A model generated the notes under the pieces. That model saw nothing but the letters and a program-made list of their open reading frames with translations. It was not told the origin of the DNA and did no database searches. The position numbers were made by a program, and so were the translations under genes. From Bin87 sp034423595 (GTDB taxonomy: Bacteria; Chloroflexota; Dehalococcoidia; Lucifugimonadales; UBA3495): DNA of 64,000 bases. Shown piece by piece: positions 32,656-41,013 of the stretch; position 1 is the stretch's first letter; each line of letters starts with the position of its first letter. The stretch covers positions 3,348,001-3,412,000 of the forward strand of contig OZ242258.1 of NCBI GenBank assembly GCA_965207025.1. Direction: 5' to 3'.

Positions 32656-35514
32656 TTACTGGTTCAGCAGTTCCACCCGGCACGGTTCAACCAGCAAGCC
32701 CGGCACGCGCGCCATGGGGTTCACGTCTTCAGACACCTGCAACTCCACGGCAAGTTCACCGAACAGCGTGGTGATGGCGACGACGCCTCGCGGCGACAAT
32801 GCGTCGATTCTGGCGACGCCGGTGATCCGATTGGCGGCGGTGGCAACGGCAACCGGAACGCCGTCCAGGATGTTCCAGGCGGCAGCATCGTCCGGATTGA
32901 GCCGCACTTCCTCATCGCGGACAATTCGATTGAGTTCGCCGCGGTCGAGGTCGCCGGACTCGATAACCGTGTCTCGCTCCCGTTGCAGCAGGACCCGGCC
33001 CGGCGCCAGCAGCGCGGGGAAATCGGGGTTGGTGGGCCAATCGACTACCCGGAAGCGGGGCGCGCCCGGCTCCGCTTTGCCGTTGGGGAAGCCGTCGGCG
33101 TAGAGAACCGATGAGGATGGGCTGTCGGCAACCGGACACGGCCACTGGACGCCGCGCTCCTCCCGGGACGTATAGAGTATCTGCGTGGGCCGGGGCGATT
33201 CGACGCCGGTTTGCATCACCAGGGCCGATTCCCGGGCCAGCCGGTCGTAGCTGACGCCGCCGTAGTTCTGGGTCACCGAGGCGATCTCGTCCATCAGCGC
33301 CGACGGGTCGTTGTAGCTGATTCCGGTGATGCCTAACCGTTCGGCCAATTGCTCGAACACCCAGCCTTCGGGTTTGGCGTCGCTGTTTTTGACGGTTACT
33401 GCCGGACGGACGCGCTGAATGCGGCGTTCCAGGTTGGTGAACGTCCCATCCTTTTCGGCAAAAGTAACGCGGGGTAGCACTACGTCCGCTACCTGAGCGG
33501 CGGGGGTGAGGAACGTGTCCATGACCACCAGAAAATCCAGGCGCTCGAAGGCGGCGGAGCTATCACCGAGCAAGCCGTTGGTGAAGTTCGGGCTGTCACC
33601 AACCACGAACATCGACTGAATATCGCCGTTGGACGCCGCGGCCAGCATTTCGGCCACGCCCATGCTGTGCTGCGGCGATGGCAGGGTCGCGCCCCAAACT
33701 TCTTCAACGCGGGCGCGGTTTTCATCGTCGAAAAGCGGACCGCCGCCCGGCAAGCGATAGGGTATGCAGCCGATGTCGGTCGCCCCCTGGGTATTGGCGC
33801 CCTGCCGCATGGGGAAAAGCCCTCCGGCCGGCTTGCCGACATTGTGGGTGAACAGGGCCAGGTCGCACAGCCCCACCACGCAGTCGCGGGTGATAGCCGA
33901 CGGTACGTTGTCCAATCCGTACACGATGGCTGCGTTCGCAGCGTTGGCATAAAGCCGGGCGGCCTGGACAATGTCGTCGTGCGGCACCCCGGTGGAGGCC
34001 ATGGCGGCTTCGTCGATCTGTTCGAGTTCGTAGAGCAGAGTGTCGTGGTCTTCCACGTTTTCGGCCATCCACTCGGCATCAATGAGGCCCTCATCCAACA
34101 CGGTTTTGAGTATTGAGCCGATGAGGAGCAGCTCAGCGCCGGGCAGGGGCCGCAGCCAAAGATTCGCGTACCGCGTCAGTTCCACTTCGCGGGTATCAAT
34201 CACGATGACAGAAGCGCCGTCCCGGGCAGCCTGCTTGATGGGAACCCCGACGACGTTGTGGCTCTCGGTGAGATTGGTGTTGAAAACCAGTATGCAATCC
34301 GAGTTTTTGAGGTCCCAGATGGAGTTGGTCGCTCCGGGGTAACCGAACACGTCCTCCAGGCCCCTGGTCAAATCGGGCTGGACGTTGCCGGAATGATCCA
34401 GGTTGTGGGTGTTCATCCCGATGTGGGCGAATTTCTGGGCCAGGTAAAACTCTTCGTTGGTGCTGTCGGCGGCGGTCACCAAGCCGAACCCTTCGCCCGA
34501 CCGGTGGGGCCGCAGCCGTTCGGCGATCAGGTCCAGAGCCTCGTCCCAGGTGGCAGACTCCAGGATCCCATTGCGCCGGATGAGCGGGCGGCGCAACCGT
34601 TGGCCGCTGGTGAGGTGGCCCAGACCGAACTTGCCCTTATAGCAGGCTTGGCCGCGATTGGCCGGAGAGTTGTACTCAGGAATGGCGCGGATCACCCGAC
34701 CCTGCTGGTTGATTTCCAGGTTTATCTGGCAACCCACCGGGCAGTGTGTGCAGATGGTTCGTTGCACGCTGGCGGCCTTTTCCCACTTGTTCTCACGCTC
34801 GGTGAGGGCGCCCACGGGGCAAACGTCGAGGCAGGCTCCGCAGAATTCGCAACCGGATTCCAGGAGGGAGGTTCCGAAGGATGTTCCCACCAGGGCGTTG
34901 CCCGAGCGTTCGGTGAAGCAGATGGCGCTGTCGCCGCGCACTTCCTCGCACACTCGGACGCAGCGGCCACAGGTGATGCAGAGGTTGTAGTCGCGGTCGT
35001 AGAAGGGGTCGCTGACCTCCAGGGGGATGTCCCGGTACATATAGGTCATCGGGGATTCCAGCTCCATCCCCAGATACCGGACCGTATCTTTGAACTCACA
35101 GCGCTCGTTCTTGGGACAGGTAACGCAGCGGTCGTTGACGGAGACGTGGCGGAGGCATACGTCGGAAGGGCCGCAGATGTCCACGCGGTGGCAGGTGAGG
35201 CAGCCGTTGGGGTGCTCCGCGATGAGCATCTGCATCACGGAGCGGCGCAACTCGTTGACATCCGGAGTCTCGCTCCACACGGTCATGCCATCGGTGGCGG
35301 CGAGGGTACAGGCGGCCGGGAACCCCGGTATGCGGCCCCGTTCGTTTTCCGCGACCACCACGCACATCCGGCAGGCGGCGTAGGGCTTCATGCCGGAGTG
35401 GTAGCACAGGTAGGGAACATACACGCCGGCGTCGATGGCCGCTTCGAGCACCATCTTGCCCGGCTGGGTCCTGATCTCCACCCCGTCGATAGAAATGGTG
35501 ATGTCGTCAGGCAT
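32656..35514 (-). CDS. NuoG/FdhA-like molybdopterin-fold iron-sulfur subunit
   Basis: 952 residues. N-terminal [2Fe-2S] domain with C37, C48 and C51, a His-Cys cluster near 101-113, a ferredoxin domain with CITCGRCVRVCE and CEFCGACLDVCP (179-232), then a 4Fe-4S CTHCPVGC and the molybdopterin-oxidoreductase fold. The Mo-ligand position that is Cys or Sec in formate dehydrogenases aligns with Q379 (DHSGNVQPD), and the next His is Pro, so formate oxidation is unlikely. It follows nuoE and nuoF in the same direction and completes an NADH-oxidising module. SD AGGAGCCCAT. Confidence 0.85.
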   Translation of the reverse strand: MPDDITISIDGVEIRTQPGKMVLEAAIDAGVYVPYLCYHSGMKPYAACRMCVVVAENERGRIPGFPAACTLAATDGMTVWSETPDVNELRRSVMQMLIAEHPNGCLTCHRVDICGPSDVCLRHVSVNDRCVTCPKNERCEFKDTVRYLGMELESPMTYMYRDIPLEVSDPFYDRDYNLCITCGRCVRVCEEVRGDSAICFTERSGNALVGTSFGTSLLESGCEFCGACLDVCPVGALTERENKWEKAASVQRTICTHCPVGCQINLEINQQGRVIRAIPEYNSPANRGQACYKGKFGLGHLTSGQRLRRPLIRRNGILESATWDEALDLIAERLRPHRSGEGFGLVTAADSTNEEFYLAQKFAHIGMNTHNLDHSGNVQPDLTRGLEDVFGYPGATNSIWDLKNSDCILVFNTNLTESHNVVGVPIKQAARDGASVIVIDTREVELTRYANLWLRPLPGAELLLIGSILKTVLDEGLIDAEWMAENVEDHDTLLYELEQIDEAAMASTGVPHDDIVQAARLYANAANAAIVYGLDNVPSAITRDCVVGLCDLALFTHNVGKPAGGLFPMRQGANTQGATDIGCIPYRLPGGGPLFDDENRARVEEVWGATLPSPQHSMGVAEMLAAASNGDIQSMFVVGDSPNFTNGLLGDSSAAFERLDFLVVMDTFLTPAAQVADVVLPRVTFAEKDGTFTNLERRIQRVRPAVTVKNSDAKPEGWVFEQLAERLGITGISYNDPSALMDEIASVTQNYGGVSYDRLARESALVMQTGVESPRPTQILYTSREERGVQWPCPVADSPSSSVLYADGFPNGKAEPGAPRFRVVDWPTNPDFPALLAPGRVLLQRERDTVIESGDLDRGELNRIVRDEEVRLNPDDAAAWNILDGVPVAVATAANRITGVARIDALSPRGVVAITTLFGELAVELQVSEDVNPMARVPGLLVEPCRVELLNQ

Positions 35515-35567
35515 ATGGGCTCCTAAACTGCGATTGGACGGGGCAGCGAGATACGGTCACGGAGAAG

Positions 35568-37337
35568 TTATCTGCGAGTCAACTTGGGAGAAAAAACCTG
35601 TTCCGGGCAGTCGCCGGTGTGGCGCTTATCGCGGATGTGGGCCTCGAACTCGTCGCCGAAGTAGCGCAAGGCAGAGGACACCGGGTTGAAGCCGAGCTGG
35701 CCGTGGCCGCACAGGGAGCCGGCTTGCATGTTCTCGCCGATGTTCCGCATCAGGGCAAGATCTTCCTCGGTGCCTTCAAGATTGCTGATGCGTTCCAGGA
35801 TTTCCAGCAGGTGACTCATCCCCATGCGGCAGGGGAAGCACTTGCCGCAGGACTCGTACTGACAGAAGGCAATCAGGTTGCGAGTGAGATCGACGGCGCA
35901 GGTGTCCTCATCGCAAACGATGATGCCGCCGGAACCAAGAATCGCCCCCGCCGCGCGGAACACGTCGAAATCGAGAACCAGGTCGAGGTTGGCGTCGCTG
36001 GCGGAAAGCACGCCCCCCAGGGGGCCGCCGGTTTGTAGCAGCTTCATGCTTTTTCCGTTGGGAACTCCGCCGGCCATATCGAAAAGCACCTGCCGGAACG
36101 TCATACCCAAGGGGACTTCGATCAGGCCGGGGTAAGTGATGTCTCCGGAGAGGCAGAGAATGGCGGTGCCGCTGCTGCCGTTGATGCGGTTGTCCGGGTC
36201 GGGCTGGGTGCCGATGCCGGAGAACCATTCGCCGCCCCGGGCGATGATTTCGGGGACGTAGGCCAGAGTCTTGACGTTGTTGATGTTGGAAGGCTGGCCG
36301 AAAACTCCCACCTGGGCGGGGAAAGGCGGACGGTAGCGGGGCATGGAACGCTTGCCCTCGATTGCCTCCATGAGCGCGGTTTCCTCGCCGGATACGTAGG
36401 AGTCGCCGGTGAGCGCCACTTCAACGTCAAAGGAGAAATCGCTTCCCAGTATGTTCTGGCCCAACAATCCGAGTTCGTAGGCTTGCTCGATGACGGCGCG
36501 AGTGCGGTCGATGGGCTGGTTGTGGCCGTGGCGGATGAATACGTAGCCGCGGTTAGCATTGCAGGCATACCCCGCGATGGTGATGCCCTCCACCACGGTG
36601 GCCGGGTCGCTTTCCAAGATACCCCGGTCGTTGAACGCGCCGGGGTCGCCCTCTTCGCAGTTGCAGAGGATGTACTTGTTGGGATCCGGGTTGCCGGCCA
36701 GGAATCCCCACTTGACGCCGGCTGGGAACGCCGCTCCGCCGCGTCCACGCAAGCCGGAAGTGAGCACCTCCTGGCGCGCTTCGTCGGGGGTCATGGCGGT
36801 AAGGGCCTTGTTCAACGCGGCGTACCCGCCGTTGGCGATGTACTGGTAGAGGTCCGAAGGGTCAATGTGGCCCGCGTTGCGGAGGGCGATGCGCTGCTGC
36901 TGAGCCAGCATGGGATGATCGTTGAGATCGGGGATGCCGTCCGGGGCGGCGCCGGGCTCGCCCAAATAGCCGATGGCATATCTGGGTACCGGCCTCCCGG
37001 CGACGATGTGCTCGCTGACGATTATCTCGGCGATTTGCGGCGTGACCCGCTGATAAAACACTCGGGGGCCGCCGGGCGTCTGCACGTCCAGCAGCGGTTC
37101 GGCAAAGCACAGGCCCAGGGTGCCGACTTCGGAAACATTTGCCGCCACGCCGTTTGCTTGCAGGGCAGACTTCACGGCGCTCACGACTTCAAAGCTGCCA
37201 GCGGCCTCACCCGCGAGGCCGGTGCCAACCCGAATCCATGGGCGGTCACCGTTGGTGAGAGATTGCCAGCGGCGTTCGGCCTCGGCGAGGATGGAATCGA
37301 AATCGGCAGCAGCGGGAGTAGCCACGACGAAATCCAA
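35568..37337 (-). CDS. nuoF: NADH-quinone oxidoreductase subunit F-like
   Basis: 589 residues. A thioredoxin-like N-terminal part (about 1-130) as in HoxF-type proteins, then FMN and NADH sites LRGRGGAAFPAGVKWGF and NCEEGDPGAFNDR, GEETALMEAIEG, and the 4Fe-4S ligand set ESCGKCFPCRMG with a later SLCGHG. It oxidises NADH. The annotated start is a TTG one base after the nuoE stop; no ATG is available nearby. The membrane arm of complex I is not here, so this NuoEFG-like set could be a soluble or bifurcating dehydrogenase module. Confidence 0.92.
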   Translation of the reverse strand: MDFVVATPAAADFDSILAEAERRWQSLTNGDRPWIRVGTGLAGEAAGSFEVVSAVKSALQANGVAANVSEVGTLGLCFAEPLLDVQTPGGPRVFYQRVTPQIAEIIVSEHIVAGRPVPRYAIGYLGEPGAAPDGIPDLNDHPMLAQQQRIALRNAGHIDPSDLYQYIANGGYAALNKALTAMTPDEARQEVLTSGLRGRGGAAFPAGVKWGFLAGNPDPNKYILCNCEEGDPGAFNDRGILESDPATVVEGITIAGYACNANRGYVFIRHGHNQPIDRTRAVIEQAYELGLLGQNILGSDFSFDVEVALTGDSYVSGEETALMEAIEGKRSMPRYRPPFPAQVGVFGQPSNINNVKTLAYVPEIIARGGEWFSGIGTQPDPDNRINGSSGTAILCLSGDITYPGLIEVPLGMTFRQVLFDMAGGVPNGKSMKLLQTGGPLGGVLSASDANLDLVLDFDVFRAAGAILGSGGIIVCDEDTCAVDLTRNLIAFCQYESCGKCFPCRMGMSHLLEILERISNLEGTEEDLALMRNIGENMQAGSLCGHGQLGFNPVSSALRYFGDEFEAHIRDKRHTGDCPEQVFSPKLTRR

Positions 37338-37338
37338 A

Positions 37339-37818
37339 TTAGTGGGATGTACCGGATGCCAGGGCTGCCGCGATTTTTGCCCGAGCGGATTCGGGGGTGA
37401 CGCGGCCGGCCAGGTGGTGGTCGATAGCCATGACCGGGGCGTGGGCGCAGGCGCCGAGGCAGGTGTTGTAACGCAGGGTGGCTTTGCCGTCCGGGGTATC
37501 GCCTTCGTCGGGGAGGCTCAAGGCATCCTGGGCTGCGGCGATGATCCGGTCGGCGCCCATTACGTGGCACGACGGGCCCCAACACACCTCGATGCGGTGT
37601 TCCATGGGCGGCTGGAAACGGAAGTTGGGATAGAACGTGGCAACGGCCCACACGTCATTGATGGTGGCGTCCATGCGCGCCGCGACGGCCTCGACGGCCT
37701 CTCTGGGGATGTAGCCGATGGCGTCCTCAACGGCCAGAAGGGACGAAAGGACGGTAACGGTGGATTGCGACTGATTGTTGACAGCGTCGCTGATCAGGGA
37801 CCGGGTAGCGGCGTCCAT
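37339..37818 (-). CDS. nuoE: NADH-quinone oxidoreductase subunit E-like
   Basis: 159 residues, thioredoxin-like [2Fe-2S] subunit. The four ligands are in VCWGPSCHVMG and YNTCLGACAHAP, preceded by the helical VEAVAARMDATINDVWAVATFY. First gene of the NuoE-F-G-like set, with nuoF beginning one base after its stop. Confidence 0.94.
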   Translation of the reverse strand: MDAATRSLISDAVNNQSQSTVTVLSSLLAVEDAIGYIPREAVEAVAARMDATINDVWAVATFYPNFRFQPPMEHRIEVCWGPSCHVMGADRIIAAAQDALSLPDEGDTPDGKATLRYNTCLGACAHAPVMAIDHHLAGRVTPESARAKIAAALASGTSH

Positions 37819-37917
37819 TGGTCAGGTCCGTTGACTTGTGAAATCTATTACAAAAGGGAATTTTCCGCCGCCAGTCTAGCACACGGTATGCGGGCGGGCA
37901 ACGACATGCTGGGGAAG

Positions 37918-38553
37918 TCAGTTGGTTTCAGGGGGGATGATTTGATCAACTTGCAGAACCACGTCCGGGAACGCTTGGGGCGCGATGCTTTCGCCGGGTT
38001 CGTAGTACCGGACCGTGGCGTATGCGTCGCCGGCGGGGTCGGAGTAGGATTCGATGCGCCGGTCCCGCCGACTCGCAATCCACACTTCCGGGATGCCGGC
38101 CGCGGCGTAGGCGGCCAGTTTGGCGCTGCGGTCATAGTCAACGGTAGTGTCGGATACCTCTATCAGCAGCAGCACGTCCGCCGGCCCCGGATGCCCTCCT
38201 CCATAGAAGTCGTCGCGCCACCGCAACAGCATCACGTCCGGCTGCGGCTCGCTGGCGTCGTCCAGACGCACCGGGCTTTGAACCCAAACGATGGCTTGTC
38301 CCTGAAAATGGATCGGCAACGTGTTGGTGAAGCGGCCAACGCGAGAAGCGTGCCACTCATTGATGGGGGGCATTACGATAACGTCTCCGTCCAGCAGTTC
38401 CACGCGCTCATCCGGGGCCAGGATGCCGGCCTCGGCCATGGCGTAGTATTCCGCTACGGTGAACCGGCGGCGGGCGGGGGCTGCGGGACCCGATGGTGGC
38501 GAAGTCGGCGGCGCGGCGGGTGGAACGGGCGCGGCGACGGTTGGCGTGGTCAT
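37918..38553 (-). CDS. Uma2 family endonuclease-like protein (DUF820)
   Basis: 211 residues with a proline-rich start, then FTVAEYYAMAEAGIL, DERVELLDGDVIVMPP, PQPDVMLL (Asp), LLIEVSDTTVDYDRSAKL (E-x-S where many members have E-x-S/K) and YAAAGIPEVWIAS, the Uma2 PD-(D/E)XK pattern. The family is widespread in cyanobacteria and Chloroflexota and has no proven role. It lies seven bases after the DsbA-like selenoprotein gene. Confidence 0.88.
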   Translation of the reverse strand: MTTPTVAAPVPPAAPPTSPPSGPAAPARRRFTVAEYYAMAEAGILAPDERVELLDGDVIVMPPINEWHASRVGRFTNTLPIHFQGQAIVWVQSPVRLDDASEPQPDVMLLRWRDDFYGGGHPGPADVLLLIEVSDTTVDYDRSAKLAAYAAAGIPEVWIASRRDRRIESYSDPAGDAYATVRYYEPGESIAPQAFPDVVLQVDQIIPPETN

Positions 38554-38560
38554 GGAAACT

Positions 38561-39223
38561 TCACGCTTGGGCGGATTCCCGGTTTTCCAGGGCCTTGTCC
38601 ATCACCCGCTGAAAAACCTCGTAGGGCTGGGCGCCAGTGAACAGGAGGTTGTCGAACACGAACGTGGGGATGCCCCGGATGCCGTAGCCCAGGGCTTCTT
38701 GGTACTGGTCCACCACGCGCTGAGCGTAATGGCCGGATTCGACCCGTTCCTTCAGCTCAGCTCCGTCGAGTCCCACGCTGCTTCCGATGTCGGCGAGCAC
38801 CGAGGGATCCCCCAGATTCTCCCTCCGGTCCCAGTAGGCTTCGTAGGCGGCATGGTGGTATTCGAGGAACTTGCCATGCTCCTGGGCGTATTCGGTGGCC
38901 TGAAGGGACTTGAGGCTGTTGGGGGTGTAGTGAGGCGGGCGCATGATGATGTTGGCTTCCCGCGCCTGGGTGCGCAGTGGGTCCGAAAGCTCATCGTCGG
39001 ATTCGCCGGGACGGGGTTCTCTGACACGGCCTTCCACCGGGGTATCGGGACGCAGGAGGTAGGCGCGGCCCTCGACGGTGATGTCGTACTCTTCCGAAAG
39101 TTTGTCGACGCGTTCCAGGCCGACGTAGCACCAGGGTCAAATGTAGTCGTACCAGACGATGACGTGGACCGGATTGGGGTCGTCAGGATGGCTGTGGGCG
39201 GGCGGCTGTTGCGCGGTGGTCAT
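38561..39223 (-). CDS. DsbA/FrnE-like selenoprotein (in-frame TGA read as Sec29)
   Basis: 220 residues with the TGA at 39139-39137 read as selenocysteine. The N-terminus is MTTAQQPPAH...VHVIVWYDYI-Sec-PWCYVGLERV. FrnE/DsbA thiol-disulfide oxidoreductases have D-x-x-C-P-W-C-Y-x-G here, so the TGA replaces the catalytic Cys (U-P-W-C). Downstream, LRPDTPVEGR, the helical insert and the cis-Pro GIRGIPTFVFDN are intact, and total length is normal. GAGGTGCCGTA precedes the ATG at 39223, and there are 28 sense codons before the TGA. A SECIS-like hairpin lies downstream. Without recoding, only a 158-residue fragment lacking the active site would be made. Cytoplasmic; no signal peptide. Confidence 0.87.
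39104..39124 (-). promoter_or_regulatory. Candidate bacterial SECIS element of the DsbA-like gene
   Basis: Twelve bases after the TGA, GTCGGC pairs with GTCGAC-side GCGTCGAC (six pairs, one G-U) leaving an apical loop CTGGAACGC with two G residues 19-27 nucleotides from the TGA. The stem is weaker than that of the ArsC-like gene. Confidence 0.5.
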
Positions 39224-39267
39224 TACGGCACCTCGGTGATGACAGGTTCGATAGTTTTAGATGAAAA

Positions 39268-39297
39268 CGAGATTGCCACGCTACGCTCGCAATGACA
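39268..39297. repeat. Repeat, family D single arm
   Basis: CGAGATTGCCACGCTACGCT followed by CGCAATGACA; matches the right arm of the inverted repeat at 16671-16700. Confidence 0.72.
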
Positions 39298-39310
39298 AAG
39301 AGATGGCAGG

Positions 39311-40021
39311 TCAACACATGGCGAGACGGTCGAGGAGGGGATACAGACCTTCCAGGCTGTCGATGTGGTCGCAATCGGCCACGTCGGCGTGGAAGCCGCC
39401 GCGGTCGATGAGGACGGGATGCAGGCCGGCGTCGCGGGCGCCCTGGACGTCAGAACGGGGTTGGTCGCCGACGTGCATGGCCTGGTGGGGAGGCACGGCC
39501 ATTCGTTTCAGGCCGGCTTCAAAGATTGCGGTGGCCGGTTTTTCACCCACCTCGCGGCCGGTGATGCAGAACTCCAGGTAGTCGTGGATACCGATCTGGC
39601 GGGTGAGTTCTTCCATGTCGCGCCGCAGATTGGTGAGGATCGCCATGCGGTAGCCGCGGGCTTTAAGTTCGGCGAGGACGGGACGGGTCTCCTCGAACTC
39701 GACCAGTTCCTTGGGAACGGAGATGGCCATGTCCCAAATCTGTTTGGCCATGCGGAGTGAAACGGCGACTCCAGACTCCTCCAGTATGATCTGCTCGTAA
39801 CGAGCAAAAAAGGCGTCGCGGCTGGCGGTGTCGCGTTCCCCCAGGGGCATACGGTGGTTTTCCTCGTTGAAGTAGAGGTCGGCGATGGCGTAGCCGCGGG
39901 CCAAGTTTTCGGGGGGAACCCGTATGCCGAGGTTCTGGCAAGCGGCGTGTTGAATCTGGGGCAGGGGCGGCCAGAATCTTACCAAGGTGTTGTAGAAATC
40001 GAAAAATATCGCGTTGATCAT
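39311..40021 (-). CDS. HAD family hydrolase
   Basis: 236 residues with motif I FFDFYNTLVRF, motif II LTNLRR, motif III Lys in GREVGEKPAT and motif IV MHVGDQPRSDVQGARDAG. A helical cap (residues 20-95) makes it a class C1-type HAD such as phosphoglycolate or haloacid phosphatases. Substrate unknown. Upstream of the DsbA-like selenoprotein gene in the same direction. Confidence 0.86.
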   Translation of the reverse strand: MINAIFFDFYNTLVRFWPPLPQIQHAACQNLGIRVPPENLARGYAIADLYFNEENHRMPLGERDTASRDAFFARYEQIILEESGVAVSLRMAKQIWDMAISVPKELVEFEETRPVLAELKARGYRMAILTNLRRDMEELTRQIGIHDYLEFCITGREVGEKPATAIFEAGLKRMAVPPHQAMHVGDQPRSDVQGARDAGLHPVLIDRGGFHADVADCDHIDSLEGLYPLLDRLAMC

Positions 40022-40110
40022 GGAGTCAAAAGCGCGCCGCGACTAGAGAGTGGCACAATGGCCCCGGGCGGACGTCGCCAATAATAGCACAACTGGATTG
40101 AACCGCTTTT

Positions 40111-40139
40111 CACCCTCACCCCGCATCGAGTGCGGGGCA
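40111..40139. repeat. Partial family A repeat
   Basis: CACCCTCACCCCGCATCGAG followed by TGCGGGG, the same small second hairpin as in the copy at 9435 in opposite orientation. Confidence 0.65.
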
Positions 40140-40165
40140 GGCTTTATATCTTACCCTCTGCATTT

Positions 40166-40205
40166 CACCCTCACCCTAGCCCTCTCCCATCAAGGGAGAG
40201 GGGAC
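40166..40205. repeat. Palindromic repeat, family A overlapping otsB 3' end
   Basis: CACCCTCACCCTAGCCCTCT then CCCATCAAGGGAGAGGGGAC. The otsB reading frame runs into it and ends there. Confidence 0.8.
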
Positions 40206-41001
40206 TTTTGGAGGCCAGTTCCGCAAGCGCGTTGGTGACTGCCGCCGGGGAACCCAGCCGGTGTCCGGCGCGGGTGGCGGAGTCGGGCGGGCCGACGAAG
40301 ATGCCGAAACCTTTGGCATCCTGGGCGGCGGCAAAGGCGTCTTCGTCGGTGGCGTCATCGCCGATGTAGATGGGAACGGCGCCGGGAGCGAGCCGAGAAC
40401 GTATCAGCTCCAGGGCGCGGCCTTTGTTCCAGTGGATGGAGGGGCGCAACTCGATGGCCGCTTTGGCGGTGGTTATCCGGGCTGTGCCGGCTGCGATTGC
40501 GGGCTCGGCCACTTCATCGACGATGGCCCCGACCCGAGCGTGATACTCGGCCGGGCTTTGGCGGTAGTGCACGGTCAGCGTCAGGGTCTTGTTTTCAACG
40601 TGGGCTCCGGGTATTTCAGCCAGGGACGCACCGAGCAGGGCAGCGAGTTCAGCGAAATGCGCTATCGCGGCGGCAGCCTGGGGATGGAGGTATTGCAGGT
40701 CGGGGCCGCAAATCTCCAGTCCGTGATTGCCACCGTACACCAGGCCGGGGACGCCGACGCGTTGGCGCACGTTTTCCAGGGATCGCCCGCTGATGATGCC
40801 GACGGTGTATCCGGGTTTTCGGTTCAGGGATTCCAGCAGGTCGGCGTTGCCGGGGCGCAGTACGGCGCTTTCAGGATGTTCAACGATTTCCGATAGGGTG
40901 CCGTCGAAATCGAGGAGGAGAAGAATGCCCGATTGACCTGCATCCTGGGGGAGGAGGTCGGACCAGCCGGGGAACGCCGTTGGTTGGGTTAAGTCGGGCA
41001 A
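40171..41001 (-). CDS. otsB: Trehalose-6-phosphate phosphatase
   Basis: 276 residues, HAD phosphatase with motif I LLLLDFDGTLSEI, TVGIISGRSL, NHGLEI, GADE-like KGRALELI and IYIGDDATDEDAF. Removes phosphate from trehalose 6-phosphate. The start is a TTG at 41001, 12 bases after the otsA stop; no ATG lies upstream of the catalytic motif. The last residues SPLSLDGRGLG are translated from a family A repeat. Confidence 0.94.
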   Translation of the reverse strand: MPDLTQPTAFPGWSDLLPQDAGQSGILLLLDFDGTLSEIVEHPESAVLRPGNADLLESLNRKPGYTVGIISGRSLENVRQRVGVPGLVYGGNHGLEICGPDLQYLHPQAAAAIAHFAELAALLGASLAEIPGAHVENKTLTLTVHYRQSPAEYHARVGAIVDEVAEPAIAAGTARITTAKAAIELRPSIHWNKGRALELIRSRLAPGAVPIYIGDDATDEDAFAAAQDAKGFGIFVGPPDSATRAGHRLGSPAAVTNALAELASKSPLSLDGRGLG

Positions 41002-41013
41002 GGCGCTTCGCGG

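Noticed and set aside
32656..35514. Formate dehydrogenase alpha subunit
   Set aside because: The Mo ligand position is Gln and the adjacent His is Pro, and it follows nuoE and nuoF.
27879..39223. Genome-wide reassignment of TGA to Trp or Gly
   Set aside because: Many genes here end in TGA with the next gene starting in overlap (TGATG, ATGA), and both read-through TGAs align with catalytic Cys, not Trp or Gly.
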